Positions 31,434 through 44,802 of a stretch of DNA of 64,000 nt are shown piece after piece. The notes under the pieces are model-generated. The model was not told the origin of the DNA and made no database searches. It saw only the letters and a program-made list of their open reading frames with translations. This stretch comes from Nemopilema nomurai (taxonomy: Eukaryota > Cnidaria > Scyphozoa > Rhizostomeae > Rhizostomatidae). The position numbers and the translations under genes were made by a program. Position 1 is the stretch's first letter, and each line of letters starts with the position of its first letter. Where the stretch lies: NCBI GenBank assembly GCA_003864495.1, contig ML133488.1, positions 353,818 to 417,817 of the forward strand, in the 5' to 3' direction.

Positions 31434-34400
31434 CGTGTGATCTTTAAAAGTTTTCGCTGGAACAAAACGGCTGAAAGGGGAATATAAATGCGCTTAAAGC
31501 AGTTTCATGAGTTCACATTGCAGTCAGATGTTTCTTTAATTGATTTACAGCAGAATGTAAGAAACGCAACACCCATAGGCCTAGTTATTAAACATCATTT
31601 CCTGTAATTGTGCCCAGTGTTGCTTGGGTGACAGCTCACAGCTCGAGGAGAGAAGGCCTCGCAGCTGGTATCTGGGTATGACCATTGTGGTTCAGAAATT
31701 TGAATTGAATGCTCTTCAGATACACATCTTTAGACTAAAGGGTACAGTATCAAATTTAACAGCTCTAAATGTTTAATCTTCTGCTAGTGAGCGCTAAACC
31801 TAGGAACACAGTATCAAGTATAATAGTTTGCATTTATGAACATTTGAACCCGATGATGCAAGGGACTGTCTTGTTGAACGCTAAGTCTGCATGTATTTCA
31901 TTATAGAAAGTCATTCCCAAACTATAATATTCCCATTTCGACTAATTTGATTCCGTAATGTATATATGCAGGATATGGATAGGCAGTCAAAACTCTGCTA
32001 TTATCCCATGTAATGTTTACACTTTATTTTTGGCTACCACCATGAAAAGACTGAATTTGTTGACTGTGAAAGATTATGTTTTGATGTATTGTTGTCTACC
32101 CTGAATAGTAGCATTTTTATAATTTTACATTATTTCAACTTTCAATGGGCCTTAGGCTGTTAGGCATATAGTAATACATCCATAAGGGACAAAGTGTGAG
32201 CATCTGGGACTAGCATTGTGGCAGTGTTCGCTTTAGGAAGAAACAACCAAGTCGTCAAGGCCCCGCAGATGGTGAATATACTAATCATCTATTAGGTTAT
32301 GCATTCTTCTTTATACTTTTTTGCTGTTCAAGGTAGCAGCCGACATATTGTTTTGCAGGTTTTCTCTACAGCGCTCTTGCTGATTATCTTTCTGACCTGA
32401 TTACCTCTTTGTAGCTGGGAAAGTATTGTGCAGAGTAAATAGCAAAATGAATGAAGAGTAGAGGAGCGGCCTTCTCCTCTGTCAGAGTGCTTCATTTGCC
32501 TTGCAAATTTGGCTTGACCGCTGAGATTAGTAAATTGTGCTGGCAAAACTTTGTAGTCGGAGGTCAAGAATCGACGAGTGAACTTCATCAAGTTCTGAAT
32601 TCTTCCAAATGCCACCCAGATTACAGTAACCTAGTGTGCTTTATATTTTAAAAAGTCTCTTGAAGCAGCGCGCCATTTCGATCAAACCAAAAATCGCTGT
32701 TTTCGTCGGACGTCACCTGGCTCGGATATGATTGGGTCACATCATTAGGGGAATCTCCTGTTGCTACTACAAATGCTTGCTACCAATCAGATGGTATCTT
32801 GATTTTGAAAAAAAATAGTGAAATTCTTAGATGCTATTGCATTGTCGTTGGCGGGACTAGGCAGATAAAACGATACGAATCTAAGAAGCATATCAATTGG
32901 ATTTGCCTTAAAGATCCAGGCCTTTCGCCTTTTTAATACCTTTTTAAAAGATCTGGGACTACTTTTATCCAAAAGACTTCCATTCAAGTATGAAACTTGT
33001 TATTATAATAGGGCGCTTAAAAATGTCAAACTGCCTCTCCTGTTTAATGGGAAATCTCACATTTTCTTATGTTTTCATACCAAAAGCAACTGGACAACAT
33101 GCCTCCTCCATCCCCTTGAACAAATGCTGGTACTAAAGTGAAGCTTTAAACTGATTCGAAAATTGCCACGCGTGAAAAGTTGCTTCATTTTGTGTAGTAC
33201 AGCAACATTGTTGATAAAAAAGAGGGGACAATGAACGCTAGCAGGCATTGCAGAACAATGTATAAAAATTGTTTCATTACTTTATATATTGTTAACAGCA
33301 TTCGAGAGCATTTTCCATTGTCAGTGGATATTTCTAATGCCAGCCAAAGATCCAAAATAATGTTGTTAATCTTTTGTCAAATCCAAACCAGTTACAACAT
33401 TCTTATTATTTATCATTTGCGGTTCTCTCTATGAAGAAAGTCTTCTTCGTCTAAACAACTGATAGTTGATGAGGCTAAGTTTCCTTAATTCATTTCGTTC
33501 GTTTGATGAGACATCAAACATTCATGTTGCCTTACAATAGATGAGACATCCTTAGAAACCTACTTGTTTGGTGAATGCCTTCTCAGCCACAAAAATTAGC
33601 TGTATTATCTCTTTTCTATATACTTATTAACCATAAATTATAAAGCTAGACATGTAATTTCGAAAGTCATTTCCAGAAGTTTTCTAAACCTGTTATTTAA
33701 AACTGTGCTTTAGCCATCCGTTTCGCAAAATTTAGTTTTTGTCCAAGCATAACTGATACGTTATGATGATTAAACTATAGATGTCACATTCATGATACCT
33801 TTAAAGCACTATAAGACAATGAAAGAATTCACAACTTGCAATGAAAATTAAAGTCTCGGCAAGAGTGCTATAAATAAATTGTATCATACACAGTGAACCA
33901 ATTAGTATACTAGAACACTAAAAAGTGATTAACTCGCGAAGATCAAACTGCTTCAATGATATCAAATCTTTTTTGGGTGGAGTATTTTTCTGCATGCTGG
34001 TAATTGTTGCATCGTCTCTTTTGGTGCACATTAAGCATACCAAACATCAGAGTGAAAATTCTTGGAGCAAAAGAAGGAGAAAAATCTAACTACAAAGCAA
34101 GCAATGTGAAAGAATTTAGACATACACAGTCTATAAATTGTTCAATTCTTTAATGAATACAGTCCCAATTGACCTCTTCCTTACGCCTTCTTCTAATTAC
34201 ACAACAAATTTATGAACTTTTGAAAGTTACCTGATGTTCACGTACTCTGAAGAGTGTCAGACCGAAGTGTGCTTTGAATATCCAACCTTATTTCTCTACT
34301 GTCTTTGATAAACTTCTGACCTTTTGCACTGTCACAATCTCGCTTTAAATATCCAAAAACATTTTCAGTGTTTCTATGCTTTTAAAAATTTCAGTAACTG

Positions 34401-37400
34401 CTTTGAATAATGTCCTGCTAGTAGCTGTCTTTCAGGACTGAGATATCAATATTGGCTAGAGAAATGAGCCTCTTTATTTGCAAAAAGTATTAAATTTTGA
34501 ATAGAAAATAAAAAGCTAGATGACAGGATATATCAACAAAGCATGAAACCGATCTTCCAGTTTGCCTGGCCATGCCATTCCAGTTTGGCAGAATCATGGG
34601 TCAAATTGGGTTGATTTTGTTTACGTCTTTACATTCAAGCCCAAAGGATATAGATGATGAGAACTGATATCAAAACAGGCATCCCTTTTCAACCATTTCC
34701 ATTTATTTATCTTCATTTTTTTCTCTCACTGTTTTCGTCCAAAGGTCAGTTTGATTTTAGAGCAATGCACTGGCAATTAATATACAAGAGAACATTCTAA
34801 ATCAAAGTGTAAATCCTCTTGCTTACCAGTGCAATTATCATAATTTTCTTGTTTTTTCTGCTTGATATCCGACAATTATCCTTAACCCATCATTTGTACT
34901 TTGTAGCTTGAGATACCTGTTGATCATTTCAGCATCGTCAATTTCAATTGCAAACTTGATTAAATTTAAGATTCGGCACTTTAGAAATCCTAACTCACCT
35001 AAACATCAATATGTCAAATGATTAGCAGCTTGTCATGACTTGCTCCATCGCAGTCTGTTGGCCTGTGAAAATGCTCTTTACTTTTGCATGGGCTGTTCTT
35101 GTTTCAGTTACTCATTTGCCTACTCATCTTCTTCCATTTCTGCATTATTTTTTGCTAATTATTTCATTATTTTCTGCACAATGTATAACCGTCTTTATAT
35201 AGAAATAATTACTACTATTTTATAGAAAGAAGCGTCTCTTTCTAATAGAAAAGTTCATGTCAGACTGCAGTTTGTCCAGCGTCATTATAACCCACCAATC
35301 AATTCTAAGATTTCGAAAGCAAGAGGCCATTCGCTCATAATAATTTTGTGGATCCAGATTTGACACTATAATCTAGACATTGCTCAACGAAACAATTGAT
35401 TAAAAGCCACAATGCTTTTGATGTGTGATTCCAACTCATAAGCTTTAAATTGTCGAGGCTTTTTCGCAGATTCATCTGCTTGAACGACACCCGATTCTTC
35501 TAGCGTATTATCTTAAGCGGCTGAATAATGCATCGCTTGACAGACGATAACGACCATCTGCTCCAGATCTTCGCTTAAATAATCCGTTCTCAATAGCAAC
35601 CGGTCACTTTGGCTTGATACATTTCTAAAGCGGTTTGCATTTAACAGCAGCAAAGGTAAGTTTGGAGCCATATTACGAAGATACTTCAAGTCAAATGCTT
35701 GATAACTACATATGAGCAATTTTGCTTCATCCTTCTTTATGAATGTAATACCCATAATGTAAATTACATGATTTTATTTTGGTTTTTAGTAGGTTTTCTC
35801 GGCTACATGTATATATTCGATAATGAAAGTAGAATCTAGCCACCCTTTGATTCCAATGTCATAATAGGAATATTCTTTTGAAATTTCCAGCAGCTCTGAA
35901 AGTGTTTCATAAGGAATATAGAAAGATTAAAGGTGCATTCAATTTTATTTTTGCTCAACTGGCGTGGTATAAGAAGCACATGCAATGAAAAAAACCTTGA
36001 AATAAACGTTTGCACATGTTCGAAAAAGCATTATTCATAGCTGATTAAACTTTTTGTTTTGAATATGCGCTTTTCTTGAATAATCGTTTTCTTTGAATCT
36101 TTTGTATCGAGGTTGCCATTCTAGCAGGCGATACTTAAATTGGGAGGAAAAGATATGTCTCTTTTTGGAACTCTATTATGCAATTTTTAGTGCATTGGAC
36201 ATTCAAAGTGAACTCTAATCATAAAATATCTATGCATTTGATTTGCAGCAAATGCACTTTGTTAAAGAGACTTTGTGGTGGCAGGTAACTCAAAGATAAC
36301 TAGCACATTTGTAGCTAGATGCACAAGATCTACAAGAGGCCAAACCAGCAACAAAAAGTGAGCTAAAAGAAAGTCTTAATAATATGCTTCTTTGAATAAT
36401 CTAAGTTCTCGGAAAGAAGATTAAAAGAAATTCAACCGCTTTTCATTAAATGCCCTGCATTATATTCTACAAATAACATTGCTAATGAAATGAGCCGATA
36501 AAACAACTTTCTCTGTTCAAAGACCAATATATAAGCTTGCTCGGTCGCTCGTACATTATTTTCAGCTTTTTCGAGTGACAAGGACATAGCTGATTGGCAT
36601 TTCGCAAGTGATTTAGTTATATAAACATCGCTGTTCCTTATTGAATTTTGCAAAAAGTTTGTAAAAATAATTTCATGTTATCAGTCGTTTGTCTTCGTAA
36701 TGTATCTATAATGAGGCCTTTTTGCGGTAAATGGAATTCTCTGAGAATTGGAATAACAAAGTTTGCCCGATTTGTATAATTCTTGGTCTTCGATTGATCC
36801 TGCATTCGTACATGAAGGCAATATGTAATATGAAGTTGTGGAAAATCTTCTGGTCGTCTGATATGCTCTCGACATGTCTCTTGTCTAATTTGAAGATTTT
36901 TCTGCCCTTTTTTAACAATGGCAGGAAACCCAGCGGCATGCTTGAAAAGATAAATGGCGTCGCTTTACAAATCAACCAAGCCTTACAATTACCCTACTCT
37001 AAATAGATGCTTATTCAAGAACTATCACTAGGCTAAAAGGAAATTCACCTACGATCAACGGTTGAATATGTGACTTTCACGGCAGTTTGTTAATGTAAAC
37101 ACGATAACTCCTGAAATGGCGAGTTCATTTCACTGCAGGTAGTGGAAGGATTGTGACGGTGTTCTTAAAGGGTGTTCTTCCTTCGTGTGACCCAACGAAG
37201 CCGAAGAAAGATTTCGAAACCACAGGTTCCTAGCTTGAACTTTTGATGAGTTTAGTAAATGCAGGGTTTCTCATATCCTCTCTCTCGTGTTTCTTGCCAG
37301 TGAATTTGACTATACCGATCGTACATGCATGAATGTTCTCAATGTGCTGAGCTATTATGATTAATGTCATCAAATTCGTATTGAGCTTAAACGTAGGGTT

Positions 37401-39574
37401 GCAATTGTTGGATCTTTGTAAGCAATGTGGTATCTTTGTTGAAAGTAAAAAGTTGGTATGTGTGTGTTTGTAAGAACGTTTATCATGTCCAGCGCTATGA
37501 ACACTATGAATCATAGCTGTAGTATCCAAAATATGAAGGATCCCCAAAGTACATTTTAGCTTTCTGGCAATCATAATCGCTTCGTGTGTACCTGCTCTAA
37601 ATCTAACTTTTGAGGCTTTGAAGTCGAATTTAATGTAAGTTGCTCGTTGATTGCGAGAGCAGTAACTGTATTCATATCAACCTATTTCAGTTAATTAAGG
37701 TGTAGATCAGCTTGCTTTCCAACGACAGGCAGCCATAACTAAAAGACATTCAAGAGCAATGAAAAATTTCACAGCAATTATGGCGCCACTTGTTCTTGAG
37801 GTTTTCCGCAAATTGCATGCCACCAAAATTTTTCTTTCAATTTTTTCTTTTTTTTCGATCAAGTACCACGTTTTTCCATCTGCGCGAATACGAAAATCGG
37901 TTTGATCAGTGAAGGATTCTGGACAACAGAAGGCGCTTTGATTTAGTTACATAAAGTGATTTGGTAATGTCTTTCTGCAACTCCTTCGAAAGCTGTACAA
38001 ACTATCGGAATATCGCCGAACAGATGACACGATTGATGCAGGAAGTATCCAATGCTAGAGTTTTGTAGTATCAAGGATCATGCAATTGACAAAGAATATG
38101 AAAAGGTCAGAGTAGCTAATGGTGTACTGCAAGCGGACAACGTTTTTCAGTTTCTATGTGTATACGGTTCTACAGTAGCCACGCGATGCAACATGTTCAA
38201 CTGCAGAAGATTCAAGTTCAAGATACAAAGCAAAGGTTTCCGCTGACATTTAGACAAGTACCCATTTCGGAGTATAGTCAGAGATTCGGTGTCAGAAGCC
38301 TCAGAAGGAATGTAGGACGTATCAAAATCCATCAATCTATCTCTTATGCTAGCATGGCGATTTTTGTACGCTGCAGGTGGTGTTTTTCTTGTCTATTTTG
38401 AAGTGACAAAATCCCCAACAATATTAAGCAAAGAATACAACAATACGGAATGACTTGAGTTGTAATTTTACCGTCAACAACAGATAATAATATCTAGCTT
38501 CTTGCAAGGAATGAATCAATGGATTGATTAGTCATGTAAACAAAATCCTTTCCGTTCACTGCATTTCAATTTTAGCAAGAGCAGTGAATTACATTTGAAT
38601 TCCTGCTCAGAATATAATGAAACCTGTAAACAATCTTTATATGGCTCTAACCTTTAAAATAGCAAAAGGTAGCGGAAACACTTCTTGCATACTTAAAGTA
38701 CTTTTTTCTCCGACACTCCAACGAGTACGCAAACGTAGGAAAATAACCAAAAGCTGGCAAAATTACTAGCCAGTTATGGATCGAAATCACAATAGGGGGA
38801 TAAGAAGTCTAATGAAATATGTTTTATCTCGATAAAGTAGCATTTAGATTGTTCTCTTTTCCTTGATTAATTGCATTGACAGAGTTAAAGAATTAATTGG
38901 TTTATGGTCCGTACCATTATCGTTGAAATTAATAAATCGAATGCTTAAACGAAGAGTTCAAATTGATAAAATTCCTACCAGTCATGATTAGCTAGCTAGC
39001 TAAAGGCACTAAATGACTTCCTTTTTACGCACAAATCTATCCATTTTATTATTGAACAATTTCAAAACGTTCATAATTCGAAAACGCTTCCTAGCATCAT
39101 TTGAAGGCCTATAAACACCTATGTCTTGTGCTATCAAGTCACAACACCAGTCAAGGGTAGGTGGGAAATGGGGCAAAGGTACCATTTTGAATTTTGAAGA
39201 CTCTTGCTTTACAACCAACGAGTTTATCACTTGCAGCTAAAACACTTTGAGCATGGGTCCCAAACAATTTAGTATTTAAGCATGGAGAAAGTAACATATA
39301 CCACTTTCTCTCTTTATGTAAGAGCAATTGCTGATTAAGCTGAAATTTAAAGCAGTTTAGTTGTTAGCAATTAAAAAATGCCCAAACTAATTAATTTTAA
39401 GCTGAAGAAAGCAGCAAATTATTGATTATTTGCATGGTAGAAACCATGAAAAGAAGAAGCTGTACAAGAAAAATTTGCTTTTTAACCAACAGTAATTTAA
39501 TGTTTTTCGCTAGTAAATTTTTATTAAAAAGGCCTCTCGTGCTAGTGATTGAATCAATTAATTCTGTTTTTTTT
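31434..39574. other. Eight-kilobase interval with no recognisable gene
   Basis: AT-rich with frequent stops. A string of minus-strand open stretches of 60-115 codons (35513-35755, 36432-36653, 36706-36975, 37230-37574, 39009-39230) reads somewhat like protein but has no domain I know. They do not join by good splice sites. I treat the interval as intergenic, with low confidence that nothing is there. Confidence 0.35.
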
Positions 39575-39657
39575 AGGTGTTGCCACCTACCTCCCTAACA
39601 AAGCGATCGTTTGCAACAAGCAAGTGTTTGCAGTCCCTGGGTTTGCAGTGCGTGGAC

Positions 39658-40800
39658 ATGAATTCGACAAATATCACAACAACAATAGCAACAACAACAA
39701 CAACAACAATAGCAACAACAACAGAAGCATGTGTTTTTCCAATGACGTACAAAGTGACTGTTTCCACCTTACTTGCAATAACATTCTTATTTTCGCCAGT
39801 TCTTAACGCCATTGTTTGTTATACAATTCTCCGAGTCAAGAGGCTGCAAACATTCGGAAACTTGCTGATTACCAACTTATCCTTTGGGGATATACTCATT
39901 TCACTGACCCTACCTTTGATGGAGATATTGTACGTATCTATTTACCCGAAATGGCTCACAGGGAAGATAGGGACGTACTTTTTGAACTGCATCTGGCTTT
40001 TTTCACTGGCTTCCCCCTTTGTCATTGTTACAGTTATCACTGCGGAGAGGTACAAAACTCTCAAGTCCCTTGTCCCTATACAATCCAGAGCCGTGATTTT
40101 CACCAGCATCGCACTCATCTGGCTGTACAGCTTTGGATGCGTTGCTTTCATGGCCTACTTCTTCACGGTCCCCGGAGCGGATGCCTACGAGTGGAATGTA
40201 CTGCCGAAATTCTACTACCCATTTCTTGGTGTCCATATTGTGATTCCGTTGATAATCATTTCAGTTCTCTACATTGCCATTTACCGCATGACACGCACGT
40301 CTAGAAAGCGAACCATTCGCCACGGAAAAGCTTCTGATAACCTAGCAAAGCGCGAAATGCGAGTTGCGAAGACTATTGGAATCGTCGTTGGTCTCATGTT
40401 TGCCATCTGGATCCCTGCTCTTATTCTTGAGTACTTCTATGCCATCGGCACGGAATCCTGCATCGTCCAAATGGCCGGACCAGTTAGTGTCTGGTTAAGC
40501 TCAAGCAATGGTATAGTGAACCCCATTCTATATTTCTACCGCAACCCCAGTCTGAGAGGAGAAATCATCAAGAAATTGCCGGCCTCACTTGGCAAACTCT
40601 GTAGAAATAGGCAGGAGACCCCGGTAAGAAGAGCAAACATCATCACAAAATCGAATCGGGGTTTCAACAGTGAAAAGCAAGACATTTCGCTTGACGACGT
40701 GGGGACAGCCAATACCCGAGCCAGACCGACCAATACCAGCCAGGAAACAACGACTACGAATATCAGTCAGGTGTCCTTCCAAGAGAACACGCGGTTGTGA
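39658..40800 (+). CDS. Rhodopsin-type (class A) G-protein-coupled receptor, intronless
   Basis: Plasma-membrane receptor of 380 residues in one exon. Seven helices are visible. Helix 2 has NLSFGDILISLTLP with the conserved Asp. Helix 3 ends TAERYKTL, the E/DRY motif. Helix 4 has the conserved Trp (IALIWLY). Helix 5 has Pro in HIVIPLIII. Helix 6 has AIWIP, the CWxP position with Cys replaced by Ile-flanked Trp. Helix 7 has NGIVNPILYFY, the NPxxY motif. The N-terminus is Thr-rich and the tail Ser/Thr-rich. I chose ATG at 39658. The frame stays open upstream to a GTG at 39577, but an AG after a T-run at 39575-39576 suggests a 5' UTR splice acceptor. The ligand cannot be told from sequence. AATAAA lies at 41651. 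Confidence 0.93.
   Translation: MNSTNITTTIATTTTTTIATTTEACVFPMTYKVTVSTLLAITFLFSPVLNAIVCYTILRVKRLQTFGNLLITNLSFGDILISLTLPLMEILYVSIYPKWLTGKIGTYFLNCIWLFSLASPFVIVTVITAERYKTLKSLVPIQSRAVIFTSIALIWLYSFGCVAFMAYFFTVPGADAYEWNVLPKFYYPFLGVHIVIPLIIISVLYIAIYRMTRTSRKRTIRHGKASDNLAKREMRVAKTIGIVVGLMFAIWIPALILEYFYAIGTESCIVQMAGPVSVWLSSSNGIVNPILYFYRNPSLRGEIIKKLPASLGKLCRNRQETPVRRANIITKSNRGFNSEKQDISLDDVGTANTRARPTNTSQETTTTNISQVSFQENTRL
39672..39731. repeat. ACA/ACAATAGC microsatellite inside the GPCR coding sequence
   Basis: About 60 bp of ACA trinucleotides interrupted by ATAGC. In the receptor frame it encodes the Thr-rich stretch TNITTTIATTTTTTIATTT of the extracellular N-terminus. Length changes by whole triplets would keep the frame, so the N-tail may vary between alleles. 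Confidence 0.85.
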
Positions 40801-43800
40801 GGTGCAATGCGTCTGCGAGTTGCTGGTGCAGATGCGTGGAGCCTTGGAAAAAGTGAGCAAAGTGCAAACAGACCGAACATCATTTCCTTCCTCTCCTAAA
40901 ACAGGTCACGGCAACTGCTTTTAGTCGTTAATGTGCAAAAGATGATGGGGACTTTCATTCTTTCTTCTTTTTGGTAATGGTTGACCTGTTGGCTGTGTTG
41001 ACCAGCTATACATGGCCAATGTTCCCCACCAAATTCTATCTCCACTGCTCTTTCGGCGCCATTAATCGCTTGTCTACTACCTTTCCCCTCTTGCTGGTTT
41101 AATTTGTTCATGTATCAATGTTTATAACAAACTGCTTCTAGTTAATTGTCAATAATTATAACACATTTTCTAGATTAACAAGGAGAGGTTTTAAAACCAA
41201 GGCATGCCAAATAATGTATTAACTGCAATCTTAATTGGATGAACTGTACAAGCGAAGTACCCTATTGTATATTTCATATCATAATGATCATGGTAACATC
41301 TTTTTCATATTAATATGATACTATAGTTAAAATTATAAAATGTAGCCTAAAACATGAAAAGTTAATTAACACTTACTAAAAGAAATTTAAAAATTCTTAA
41401 AGGCATTCAGGTACGATAGACAATCAATTAAGACGATAAAGAGTACATTATTTCTTTTCTTTTGTCACTTGACTTGGTAATTTTGTTCACACTTGTGATT
41501 GTTGTTTAAAAACCATTATCTATGGCCTACTGCTTCGTGTAAAGCTCGTTTCATCTTGTGTAATTAAGCATATGATGGATGCATTTTTCTTCCCGTTGCT
41601 ACCTGTACAATTGGTCCATCGTGCAGACTTTCATACACCAATAGAAAGGCAATAAATGTAAGATTGCAAAAGTTGATGATGGGCTCAAAAATAAAAGTTT
41701 ACTTTGGAACGGTGGTAGCTGGAATGGCTTCCACATATATAACAGTATTGAATTTCAAATTTTGTAATTAAGATTAAGTTCCTCTTGATTCGTAGTTCCT
41801 ACCAGCCATAAAATCGGCTCCTTGAAAAACATGATTATTTGATTATTTATTAAGGGAAGGCCAAGCCACACTTTTCCGATATTAGAGGATAACTTTTCTC
41901 GCGAGGAGTGAATACTGAACAAAGGCCCACTTCTACTCGAAAATTTTTCATGAAATTTTTTTTGATGAAGGTTAATCACTTTTACCATCCGCCCTTTATA
42001 AACCTACTGTTAATGAGCTGTATAATGTAAGTTCAGAATTGTATCATACTGTATTATATTGTTACAGCATTGGAGCTATGATAAAAATTTGACCATAGTA
42101 CATGTAACAATAGCATGATTTTTCACTTGGTTTACTCCTGGCATTGCCTTCCATACCATCAAAATCCGCATGAAATAAGGTAACTACTGCTAAAGCTATT
42201 ATACTACAAATATTCTAATATAACTATTCGAGTCATTACTTCTTCTATCGCAGAAACAAGTCACGAATAATTTTCCTTTTGAACCTTTTCTTTTTATATT
42301 TCTTCTCAATCTTTTCAAGCTTCCTGGTCACCTTTTTATTGCCTTCTTTCTTTTCATTGACCTAGTGCCATAATTGTAAAACACAACTTCCAGACAATTT
42401 TAAAGATAGCTAGATTATGGAACGATTTGTGGCTCAACTGTCATTGAACTGAAAGCTTCATTCATACCGTTTCTGAATTAAAACTACATAATAATTTCAA
42501 GGAACTAATATATGTCACTGAGGAAGTCCAAATAAACTGAAAACGTGTATGTGCTTCCGTACTGTAGACTTTTGCTGCTGACATTAAGAAGTAAGAGTGG
42601 AGAAAAGACAAAATACGCCTTTCTGACATAACACCAGCTAGAGACTTCATTGTAAAGTGAAATTGTTTGAAAGTTTAGCTAAAGCTTTCACTACTTTTCG
42701 GAAATTATGGAGAATTTCGTGAAGATTCGGAGAATTCTTCAAAATATGTGTACTTTTCAATTTCCTTTTTAAAAAAAATTCAGATTTTGAATAAGCATCT
42801 GTAATTTAAAATGTCAGAATAATGCTCAAAACATAACATTATGCCATTTTGATAATGCATTATTGAGTATTGATGACAGTTAATGGTTTATTCTGGAATT
42901 TCAAACTATTTTAGCGTTCTAGCTATCTGAACAGTGCTAAGTTAATGTCCACCTGCCGCAAGGAAATCGTCAGATTACAAGTAAATGCAAAGTTTTAGAT
43001 ACATGGCAAACTTTGAGACATCCTGCTTAGGAACCAACAGAAGATATTGAACTTGAAAGCAAATTGTGTCCAAGTTAAAAAAACTGGTATGGAATGTCCC
43101 GGATGCAAACAAAACAGTTAGAGAGAATGTAGCAAGAAAATGGAATTACAAAGGGAATACGATTATCAAAAATCATCTATAAATCACTTTAACTAACATA
43201 ATTTAGATAATTCAAGAATTTACTGTATTATTCAAAAACAGTTGGAAGACAAGTCAACAACAAAAGATAATCACGTCAAACGGTTGAAGTTTTTCTCTCA
43301 ATTGGCGACCACCAAAACAATTGATATTTTATTCGTTTTTTAAAGCGGGGCTTACAGGAAACCCAAGCAATCAAGCATCAGCCAGGGGCATTTAAAATCA
43401 GATTTATGAACAACGAAGAGGTCGAAGTGAACAGTTTACGGAAGTTAATACCAAACCGAGTGCAGCGAAGATTCTGAGGTCTGTCGCCAAAGGCAGAATT
43501 CACGAACGCTGCAACTGTTTCAAAACCAATTTTAGATGACAAATTTTACATGAAAAATCAAATCTAATATACTCTCAAAAACTCATATTTACAAAAGCAG
43601 AATTCTCGGTAGAATCTTAAGGTTTCCTGTGTCTTACAAGAAAAATGAAAACAACAACAAGAAAGTAAAATCAAATTCCTTCTAACGAAATATAATATTT
43701 CTTTGGCAAGATAAAAATTATAGCACGGTTGTGAGTACTAAACTAGCTTAACGACTGTCGAAATAAATCTATAGGCCATCATTGGATACAATTGGCTTTG

Positions 43801-44384
43801 CATCTAGAAAATCAGACTTTTTCGAAGTTGAATGCCGAGCAAATTTGACATGAAATCACACCGCTGTGTGTGTAAAATTGTAAGAAAATATCCTTTCTTA
43901 ATCGAGCTTCGTAACCGTATTAGCATCAACAGAAGGCATTTTAAACAAATAACAATAAAATAGGTACTGAACATTTAAGGACAGTAACGGATAGACTTAA
44001 AGCAAGAGCAATGCCTTTTAACGAGATATTCGTGGAGCCTTTAGTGTTTAAATACACGTCACGTGGAAACAAGAGAAAGAATTTCTGAAAGAATAATAAA
44101 AGGATCTGTGAAATGAAATGAAACGATATCGAATTTACTGGTCTTAATTTCAACAGCAACAAATAACTTGCTTAAGGTATCATACTGAGAAAAAAGCCAT
44201 GGTGACTGAATGTAAACAAGTCTTCGAATGAATGTAGACGCCAACTCAATGACATATTGAAATCCCTATTGAACAGGTTTTGAACTAGAAAAGCCACTAA
44301 ATGCTTCACAGCAAACAAAAAGATCCATAGGAAGAAAACCTCCGTCAAACTTTAACTGACTAATTTGATCCTCTCTGCTTGTGG
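40801..44384. other. Spacer between the GPCR and CCDC85 genes
   Basis: Includes the GPCR 3' UTR with AATAAA at 41651. The CCDC85 3' end should also be here: a minus-strand AATAAA (TTTATT at 43328-43333) is one candidate. The rest is AT-rich with no coding or repeat signal I can name. Confidence 0.45.
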
Positions 44385-44802
44385 TCAGTCTTTGTCAAAC
44401 TCGTTTATGTCCGAATTTGGTAGCACCGTTGGAAGTGGAACGCAGTGGTCATCGCCAAGTTTGCTCCACGCTGCCTACAAAATACAAATAAAGGCGATTA
44501 TCAACTTTTTTGCTAGTAAATCCTTGCAAAGCGACTGAAAATAATCACTTAGTCGTTCAAAGATGTTCTTCGCATGCAGTGTATGTGCATCGAATAAACT
44601 TCTTCTGCAGTGCTTTTCTAAGAAAGTCTTAAAAGCGTACGTTGCACATCTGCTTCAAAATGGCAACTTCCGGCTCCGTCAATGGCTCCTCACTTCCATT
44701 TGAACTTGTTGATCCTCTCTCTAATTTTTCCTGTATCTCGAGGACTCTCATGGCTTGAGTAACCTTGTCTGAAGCATCTCCTGGCAGCATTCTAGGCTCG
44801 CC
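44385..44802 (-). CDS. CCDC85: CCDC85 C-terminal exons
   Basis: Exon 44641-44802 begins GEPRMLPGDASDKVTQAMRV and ends EPEVAILKQMCN before GTACGC. Exon 44385-44474 begins AAWSKLGDDHCVPLP and ends NEFDKD then TGA. The join reproduces the family's conserved ...MCN-x-x-W-x-KLGD C-terminal block, which confirms this splice. Confidence 0.85.

Noticed and set aside
37230..38335. GPCR or transposase pseudogene on the minus strand
   Set aside because: Individual stretches look mildly protein-like, but translation of the joined region is full of stops and shows no family motif.
39577..39657. N-terminal extension of the GPCR from a GTG at 39577
   Set aside because: Animal genes rarely start at GTG, and the first ATG at 39658 is just before the Thr-rich tail. 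The preceding T-run and AG look like a splice acceptor.
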